From NCBI GenBank assembly GCA_937864265.1, contig CALMIR010000200.1:1-64000 (forward strand): a DNA stretch of 64,000 bases, written 5' to 3'. The translations under genes and the position numbers were made by a program. Shown one piece after another: positions 58,837-64,000 of the stretch. Positions within the stretch are counted from its first letter, which is position 1, and each line of letters starts with the position of its first letter. The notes below the pieces were generated by a model. It did not search any database and was not told the DNA's origin. It saw only the letters and a program-made list of their open reading frames with translations. This DNA is from an uncultured Saprospirales bacterium (lineage in GTDB: Bacteria; Bacteroidota; Bacteroidia; Chitinophagales; Saprospiraceae).

Positions 58837-59397
58837 CTAACCAGGGTAAGCATAAACCACCAAGCACAGCAAAAAATAATAGTCCTTCAACTGTTCTTTC
58901 AGCCCTTTCAAAGCCCTGGCCATGTGTGCTTCCACGGTTTTCACCGAAATATCCAGTTCTTCGGCGATTTCCGCGTATTTCTTGTGTTCAAATCGGCTTT
59001 TTTCAAAAACCAGGCGGCACTTTTCTGGCAAAGCAGCCAAGGCCTCCGCTATTTTTTGTTGAAGCTCTTCGAGGGCAAAGTCTTCTGCTTCAACAGGAAT
59101 ATCTACGTCTTCTAATTCCACATCCAACAGGCGGCTGCGGTATTTTTGCCGATCGCGCAAATAATTCAGGCAACGATTGCGCACGGCAGTAAACAAATAG
59201 GATTTCAGGGAACGTTCCTGATCCATGTTGGCGCGGTTTTCCCACAGGTAAATGAATACCTTTTGGGTAATGTCTTTGGCGGCTTCCTGATCCTGGATGT
59301 ACTGCTGGGCAAAATGGCAGAGGTGTGCAAAGTGCGCTTTGAACAGCAGCTCAAAAGCGGGTTGATCCAGACGATGTATTTTGTCAGGCTCTAGCAT
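58837..59397 (-). CDS. ECF sigma factor of the FecI-like type
   Basis: 186 residues. Region 2 with QDQEAAKDITQKVFIYLWENR and SLKSYLFTAVRNRCLNYLRD; region 4 with CRLVFEKSRFEHKKYAEIAEELDISVKTVEAHMARALKGL. The VFxxSR..gk.y.EIA pattern is typical of Bacteroidota sigma factors paired with FecR. Probably switches on the receptor operon downstream. Confidence 0.94.
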   Translation of the reverse strand: MLEPDKIHRLDQPAFELLFKAHFAHLCHFAQQYIQDQEAAKDITQKVFIYLWENRANMDQERSLKSYLFTAVRNRCLNYLRDRQKYRSRLLDVELEDVDIPVEAEDFALEELQQKIAEALAALPEKCRLVFEKSRFEHKKYAEIAEELDISVKTVEAHMARALKGLKEQLKDYYFLLCLVVYAYPG

Positions 59398-59568
59398 GCA
59401 CGTAATGGGTCTGCCCTGGACTCCTTTTGGAAATTGCTATACGCTATCGAAGCCCAATGGTTGTGGGGATAAAGATAGGAAAAGAATAGCAAGCGCAAAA
59501 AAATTGGAATTATGCCGTATTTTTGATTGACAAAAACGAAGTTTTAAACCTTTTTGTTGACGCCATCA

Positions 59569-60501
59569 ATGAATATACAGCAAATCGAATACGTAATTGC
59601 CCTGAGCGAATTGAAAAATTTTGGCCAAGCCGCAGATAAGTGTTTTATCACGCAATCAACATTAAGTACCATGATTGCGCGTTTTGAAGATGAGATGGGC
59701 ATCGTTGTCTTTGATCGCAAAACAAAGCCGGTAACCATAACGAAAGAAGGTGAGCCAATTATTCACCAACTCAAGATCATCGCCAAAGAAATAGAAAACC
59801 TCAAAGAAGTGGTCAGTGCTTTAAAAGGCGAAATCAGCGGGGTGTTGAAAATAGGGGTCATTCCTACGGTGGGGCCTTACCTCATTCCTTTGTTTTTGCA
59901 GGATTTTATTGAAAAATTTCCCAGTATCCACTTTGAGATCAGTGAAATCACGACGGATAAAATTGTTGCTTATATCGAGAAAAGAGAATTGGATATTGGC
60001 ATCGTATCTATTCCGCTTAATTACCCCGATTTGCTGGAAATTCCACTTTATTATGAACCTTTCATGCTGTTTGATAGCGCCAATAAAAACGAATACCATC
60101 CATTAACCATTCGCGATATCGACTTCAGCAGGTTGTGGTTGCTGGAGGAAGGGCATTGTATGCGTACGCAGGTAGAAAAAATTTGCGGCATGCACGAGCA
60201 GCAGGTACTCAATAGAAACCTGGATTACAAATCGGGTACCATTGATACTTTACTCAAATTTGTCAGCAGGAATAAGGGCATTACCCTACTGCCTTTGTTG
60301 GCAACGCTCGATTTTTCAGAGGAAAAAAGCGGCATGTTGAGCCATTTTGCAGAACCTGTTCCGGCCAGGAATATCGGTTTACTCATTCACAAGCATTTTG
60401 TCAAAAAGAATATTTTGGAAAGCCTGCAACAAGAAATACAAAACAGCGTCGTGCCCCTGGTGAGCAGGCACAGTAGCAAATATCATTTCGTAAGTCCTTA
60501 A
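59569..60501 (+). CDS. oxyR: LysR-type regulator, OxyR-like
   Basis: 310 residues from the ATG at 59569; TTG codons at 59554 and 59557 are less likely starts. N-terminal winged helix (MNIQQIEYVIALSELKNFGQ to residue ~60), C-terminal sensor domain with LLEEGHCMRTQ...ICG: C197 and C206, 9 residues apart, as C199 and C208 in E. coli OxyR, inside the same GHC context. It should sense hydrogen peroxide by a disulfide and activate antioxidant genes; no catalase or peroxidase gene lies next to it. Divergent from the ECF sigma gene. Confidence 0.88.
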   Translation: MNIQQIEYVIALSELKNFGQAADKCFITQSTLSTMIARFEDEMGIVVFDRKTKPVTITKEGEPIIHQLKIIAKEIENLKEVVSALKGEISGVLKIGVIPTVGPYLIPLFLQDFIEKFPSIHFEISEITTDKIVAYIEKRELDIGIVSIPLNYPDLLEIPLYYEPFMLFDSANKNEYHPLTIRDIDFSRLWLLEEGHCMRTQVEKICGMHEQQVLNRNLDYKSGTIDTLLKFVSRNKGITLLPLLATLDFSEEKSGMLSHFAEPVPARNIGLLIHKHFVKKNILESLQQEIQNSVVPLVSRHSSKYHFVSP

Positions 60502-60537
60502 AAGAAGAATGCCGAATGTTCGATCTGCGACATAAAA

Positions 60538-61314
60538 ATGTTGGGAAAACTATATACCTTTGTTGCGGAAAATGGATTCAATTTGGAAAAGCCGCTTGTT
60601 GACGTAATTATCCCTGCATTCAATGAGGAAAAGTCTATTCATTTGGTATTGGCTGCACTTCCAAAGCAATGGATCCGCGAAGCAATTGTCTGCAACAACG
60701 GCAGCACCGACCAAACAGCAAATGTCGCTCGTCAAGCAGGAGCGACCGTGGTTGACCAGCCCCTAAAAGGTTACGGAAACGCCTGTTTGGCGGGCATAGA
60801 CTATCTCCAGAGAAAACATCAGAAACCGGATATTGTCGTTTTTTTGGACGGCGATTATTCGGATTATCCCGAAGAAACTCCCGATCTTTTGCGTCCTATT
60901 TGGGAAGGAGGTTGTGATATGGTCATTGGCTCGAGGGCTTTAGGTGTCAGGCAAAGAGGAGCGATGACCCCACAGCAAGTATTTGGTAACTGGCTGGCTA
61001 CTACGCTCATGCGGTGGCTGTATCAGTATCATTTTACCGATTTAGGCCCCTTTAGAGCTATCAAGTACGACAAGCTACTAGAGCTGCAAATGGACGATAA
61101 GAACTACGGCTGGACAGTTGAAATGCAGGTTAAAGCAGCTATGTTGGGGCTTAAATGCCAGGAAATTCCGGTTAAATACCGCCGCAGGGTAGGTGTTTCC
61201 AAAGTTTCCGGTACGGTAAAAGGAACCATCATGGCAGGATATAAAATCTTATGGACCATTTTTAAGCTGGCTACAAAAGGTGTAAAAACCGAGGAAAAAT
61301 TTGTCGCTCAATAA
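60538..61314 (+). CDS. family 2 glycosyltransferase (DPM1/UGP-like)
   Basis: 258 residues, GT-A fold. LVDVIIPAFNEEKSIHLVL at the N-terminus, nucleotide-binding CNNGSTDQT, DxD-type VVFLDGDYSDYPEE, then IGSRALGVRQRGAMTPQQ and the acceptor-side segment NYGWTVEMQVKAAM. Similar to polyprenyl-phosphate sugar transferases or glucosyl-phosphoglycerate-type enzymes; no C-terminal membrane helices. 36 bp after oxyR. It may make a lipid-linked sugar used by the following glycosyltransferases. Confidence 0.87.
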   Translation: MLGKLYTFVAENGFNLEKPLVDVIIPAFNEEKSIHLVLAALPKQWIREAIVCNNGSTDQTANVARQAGATVVDQPLKGYGNACLAGIDYLQRKHQKPDIVVFLDGDYSDYPEETPDLLRPIWEGGCDMVIGSRALGVRQRGAMTPQQVFGNWLATTLMRWLYQYHFTDLGPFRAIKYDKLLELQMDDKNYGWTVEMQVKAAMLGLKCQEIPVKYRRRVGVSKVSGTVKGTIMAGYKILWTIFKLATKGVKTEEKFVAQ

Positions 61315-61573
61315 TACCTTTTGGCAGTACGCTTTGGAATGTGACGCTTTGTAAATCAAGCGTCTAAGGTGTGTCTGAAAAAGAACAATAAACGCTGGTG
61401 TGCTGAACTTTATCGGTGCGCCTGAGCGTTGATAGGATAAAATTTCACCTTCTTTGACAAATGATGTTGGAAAACTTTTGCTTCAACCTCATCCGCTGTC
61501 AAAGAACTATTTTTAAAGCCAAAGACAGCTTTGGTGAAAGTTGTTTTGTTATTCATTCATTAAACGTTTTACA

Positions 61574-63175
61574 ATGATTACTGTAATCGCATACACCGTA
61601 CTGGGTATTTATACCGCAGCGTTGCTTTATATCACGGTGTACTGTTTAATGCAGTTCAACTTACTGATTTATTATAAGAAGCACCAGCGCAAAGAGGCTG
61701 AATCCGCACAAGGAGCAGCAGCCGATTTTGCAGAAGCTACCCTTCAAAAAGCAGCTCAAGCTTCTCAAGCGGCCACCCATATGGCCGTTGCTGGTGATTT
61801 TGATGATGAAGAACACGAAGAGCACCCGATGGAAGAATATCCTTTCGTTACGGTGCAACTGCCCATTTACAATGAAATGTATGTAATCGAGCGACTAATT
61901 GATAGTATCGCTCAATTTGATTACCCCAAAGATCGCTTTGAGATCCATATTTTGGACGATTCAACTGATGAAACCCTGGAGATTACTCGTAAGAAGGTAG
62001 AAGAATATCAGGCTAAAGGCTTGAATATTCAGCAAATTATTCGAGAGAACAGAACGGGGTTCAAAGCGGGAGCGCTTCGCGACGGGATGGCACACGCCAA
62101 AGGTGAATTCATCGCTATCTTTGATGCCGATTTTTTGCCGCGTCCGAATTTCCTGAGCAAAACCATACCTCACTTCATAAAAGACGAAAACGTCGGTGTG
62201 GTACAAACCCGTTGGGAACATATCAACGAGGACTTTTCGCTGATCACCCGTTTGCAGGCATTACAGCTCAACGTACACTTTACAGTCGAGCAGGTAGGCC
62301 GTATGGAAGGTGATTATATGCTACAATTCAATGGGACGGCTGGTGTTTGGCGCCGCAAGACCATCGATGAGGCTGGAGGCTGGCAGTCTGATACCTTGAC
62401 GGAAGACTTTGACTTGAGCATCCGCGCACAGTTGAAAGGTTGGAAAATCAAATACTTGGAAGAAATAGGCTCTCCGGCGGAATTACCCGCTGAGATGAAC
62501 AGCTTTAAATCGCAGCAATTCCGCTGGATGAAAGGCGGTGCTGAAACAGCTAAAAAAATGCTGCCCACGGTTTGGCAATCCAAGTTATCGCTGCGCCAGA
62601 AAATCCATGCAACTTCCCACTTGCTGGCCAGTACCATATTTGTTTTTGTATTCATCACCGGTTTGTTTAGTGTGCCGTTGATGTTCCTTTTGGGAGAGCT
62701 GATCGAGCATGGTTTTAGCAAAAACTTCTTTGCTTACTTCCTGGCTGGTCTGCTTTCTATCATTGCCGTTTACTATGTGGCCAACCTGCAATCGCCGGCT
62801 CGCCGACGGGAATTTGACAAGTCGCTGTTTGACTTTCTGGTGTTGTTTCCCTTGTTTTTGGCATTATCTATGGGCTTGTCTTTACATAACACCGTGGCCG
62901 TAATTCAAGGTTACCTCGGTAAAAAATCGCCTTTTGTGAGAACGCCCAAGTTCAATATCCAGACCATCAAGGACAACTTCATGAAAAACAATTACCTGCC
63001 AAAGCAATTGTCCTGGACAACGGTGTTGGAAGGGGTGCTTGCGCTGTATTTCCTGGGCGCTGTAGTAGGTGGCTTGTACATTCAGAACACGACCTTTATC
63101 GTATTCCACCTGATGCTGGCCATCGGTTATGGAACTATTTTTTACTATACCTTGCGCCATTTCAACTTGAAATAA
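61574..63175 (+). CDS. cellulose-synthase-like membrane glycosyltransferase (GT2)
   Basis: 533 residues from the ATG at 61574. N-terminal membrane helix, GT-A domain with the processive motifs DDSTDETLE, FDADFLPRP, TEDFDLSIRAQLKGW and QQFRWMKGG (D, DxD, TED, QxxRW), then four C-terminal membrane helices. Polymerises or transfers sugar from a nucleotide sugar across the inner membrane. No PilZ domain or BcsB partner seen, so cellulose is not certain; a glucomannan-like or glycolipid product is possible. An insert of acidic residues lies at about 80-95. Confidence 0.9.
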   Translation: MITVIAYTVLGIYTAALLYITVYCLMQFNLLIYYKKHQRKEAESAQGAAADFAEATLQKAAQASQAATHMAVAGDFDDEEHEEHPMEEYPFVTVQLPIYNEMYVIERLIDSIAQFDYPKDRFEIHILDDSTDETLEITRKKVEEYQAKGLNIQQIIRENRTGFKAGALRDGMAHAKGEFIAIFDADFLPRPNFLSKTIPHFIKDENVGVVQTRWEHINEDFSLITRLQALQLNVHFTVEQVGRMEGDYMLQFNGTAGVWRRKTIDEAGGWQSDTLTEDFDLSIRAQLKGWKIKYLEEIGSPAELPAEMNSFKSQQFRWMKGGAETAKKMLPTVWQSKLSLRQKIHATSHLLASTIFVFVFITGLFSVPLMFLLGELIEHGFSKNFFAYFLAGLLSIIAVYYVANLQSPARRREFDKSLFDFLVLFPLFLALSMGLSLHNTVAVIQGYLGKKSPFVRTPKFNIQTIKDNFMKNNYLPKQLSWTTVLEGVLALYFLGAVVGGLYIQNTTFIVFHLMLAIGYGTIFYYTLRHFNLK

Positions 63176-63201
63176 GGCAAGGCTCAAATAGCTGATCCTC
63201 C

Positions 63202-64000
63202 ATGCGAGGAGCATTGAATCGCATTGTTCATCATCCGCTGGTTTTCGGATTGACCTGCGTCCTTTTTTCAGTAGGCATAGGTTTATTGGGATACCGCGTT
63301 CAACAGTCCGATTTTGTGCTCCTCGTTGCTATTTATACCCCTACCTTTCTGCTCTATTTGCTCCTGTGTCAGGCCGCCGTCAGTATCCAAAGGCGGTATT
63401 TTTTATTTGGTTTGGCTGTAATAGCGCGTTTGTTGTTGCTGCCCTCCTTACCTGGATGGTCGGATGACCTCTATCGTTTTATTTGGGATGGAAGGTTGAT
63501 CGTGCATGGCACCAACCCATTTGAACAACTGCCTTCTTATTACATGGAGCCTGGCCATCGCGTGTCGGGACTGGAAGAGTCTTTGTATGCTTCCTTGAAT
63601 TCCGCCGACTATTTTACGGTGTATCCTCCGGTAGCTCAGGGGATTTTTGCGCTGGCAGCATGGCTATCTCCTCAAAGCATTTTAGGGAGTGCGCTGGTGA
63701 TCCGTGGTTTTTTATTGCTCTGTGAGCTGGGTACGATTTGGTTATTGCTGCGCTTACTTCGGAATATGCAAATGCCTGAACATAAGGCTATCTGGTATGC
63801 GCTCAACCCGCTGGTCATTCTGGAAGTGGTGGGCAATTTGCATTTTGAAGGGGCTATGATTTTTTTTCTGTTGCTGAGTTTCTATTTTTTGCAAAAGCAG
63901 CAGTTGATCCCCTCCGCTTTTGGGATGGCATTATCTATCGCTTCTAAGCTGGTGCCCTTAATTTTTCTGGTATTCTGGTTGCGTCGCTTAGGCTGGAAAT
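63202..64000 (+). CDS. GT-C type membrane glycosyltransferase, cut by the window end
   Basis: 266 residues visible from the ATG at 63202 (MRGALNRIVHHPLVFG), still open at 64000. Several membrane helices. The first luminal loop carries SDDLYRFIWDGRLIVHGTNPF, as in GT87/mannosyltransferase-type GT-C enzymes that use polyprenyl-phosphate sugars, where the DD pair is the metal or catalytic site. 26 bp after the GT2 gene, so it belongs to the same unit. Confidence 0.82.
   Translation, partial: MRGALNRIVHHPLVFGLTCVLFSVGIGLLGYRVQQSDFVLLVAIYTPTFLLYLLLCQAAVSIQRRYFLFGLAVIARLLLLPSLPGWSDDLYRFIWDGRLIVHGTNPFEQLPSYYMEPGHRVSGLEESLYASLNSADYFTVYPPVAQGIFALAAWLSPQSILGSALVIRGFLLLCELGTIWLLLRLLRNMQMPEHKAIWYALNPLVILEVVGNLHFEGAMIFFLLLSFYFLQKQQLIPSAFGMALSIASKLVPLIFLVFWLRRLGWK

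Overview
The window looks like chromosomal DNA of a marine or activated-sludge type member of the Bacteroidota, most like the Saprospiria (Lewinella/Haliscomenobacter relatives). Reasons: an ECF sigma - FecR - STN-type TonB receptor - DUF4249 unit, a type IX secretion C-terminal sorting domain, ThuA/DUF1080/sorbosone-dehydrogenase lipoproteins, housekeeping promoters with a TAnnTTTG -7 box, and weak ribosome binding sites. No rRNA, tRNA, CRISPR array, integrase or intact insertion sequence was recognised. The assignment to a class is an inference from gene content only.

Left part (1-19 kb): a catabolic and envelope region. It holds a DUF1080 lipoprotein, two large OppB/OppC-like permeases, an acidic unknown protein, two giant multidomain lipoproteins (ThuA + sugar dehydrogenase propeller + PKD + cytochrome c; cytochrome c + PA14 + propeller + DUF1080) followed by an MFS transporter, then an EthD-like lipoprotein, a diheme cytochrome next to a parallel beta-helix lipoprotein, and a secreted M23 peptidase.

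Middle part (19-43.8 kb): the most unusual region. Two paralogous minus-strand operons, locus A (20.9-30.5 kb) and locus B (32.4-41.7 kb), have the same order: a divergent polyprenyl-synthetase-like protein, a ~1050-residue GAF/histidine-kinase-like protein with a conserved AHNISAHSL box and a receiver-like C-terminus, an unknown ~340-residue protein, a pseudo-receiver protein (with two true receivers added in A), and sigma54-type response regulators. Locus A ends in a receiver-TIR fusion. Around the loci lie three small paralogous genes (71-81 residues) and four copies of a non-coding element made of ~27-nt tandem repeats ending in an intrinsic terminator. The operons and the small genes have sigma54-like promoters (GG-N10-GC or GG-N10-GA). 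All but the locus A promoter have an exact or one-mismatch IHF consensus upstream, and all have TCCGAAAA-type or related AT-rich palindromes about 60-210 bp upstream. I infer a self-regulated sigma54 regulon: the kinase-like proteins signal to the encoded activators, which switch on the operons and the small genes, with the TIR protein as a possible NAD-consuming output. I do not recognise this as a named system.

Right part (42.9-64 kb): a SPOR-like membrane protein, an ECF sigma factor, then conserved core genes on the minus strand (MsbA-like exporter, accC, accB, efp, fabH, a sodium:solute symporter, lspA), a DUF4143 ATPase, the ECF sigma/FecR/TonB receptor/DUF4249 unit, and on the plus strand an OxyR-type regulator and three glycosyltransferases, the last cut by the window end. 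Several intergenic gaps carry short repeat families (ACCCTC hexamers, GAAACTAGAAACC repeats, GTGTCGG hairpins).
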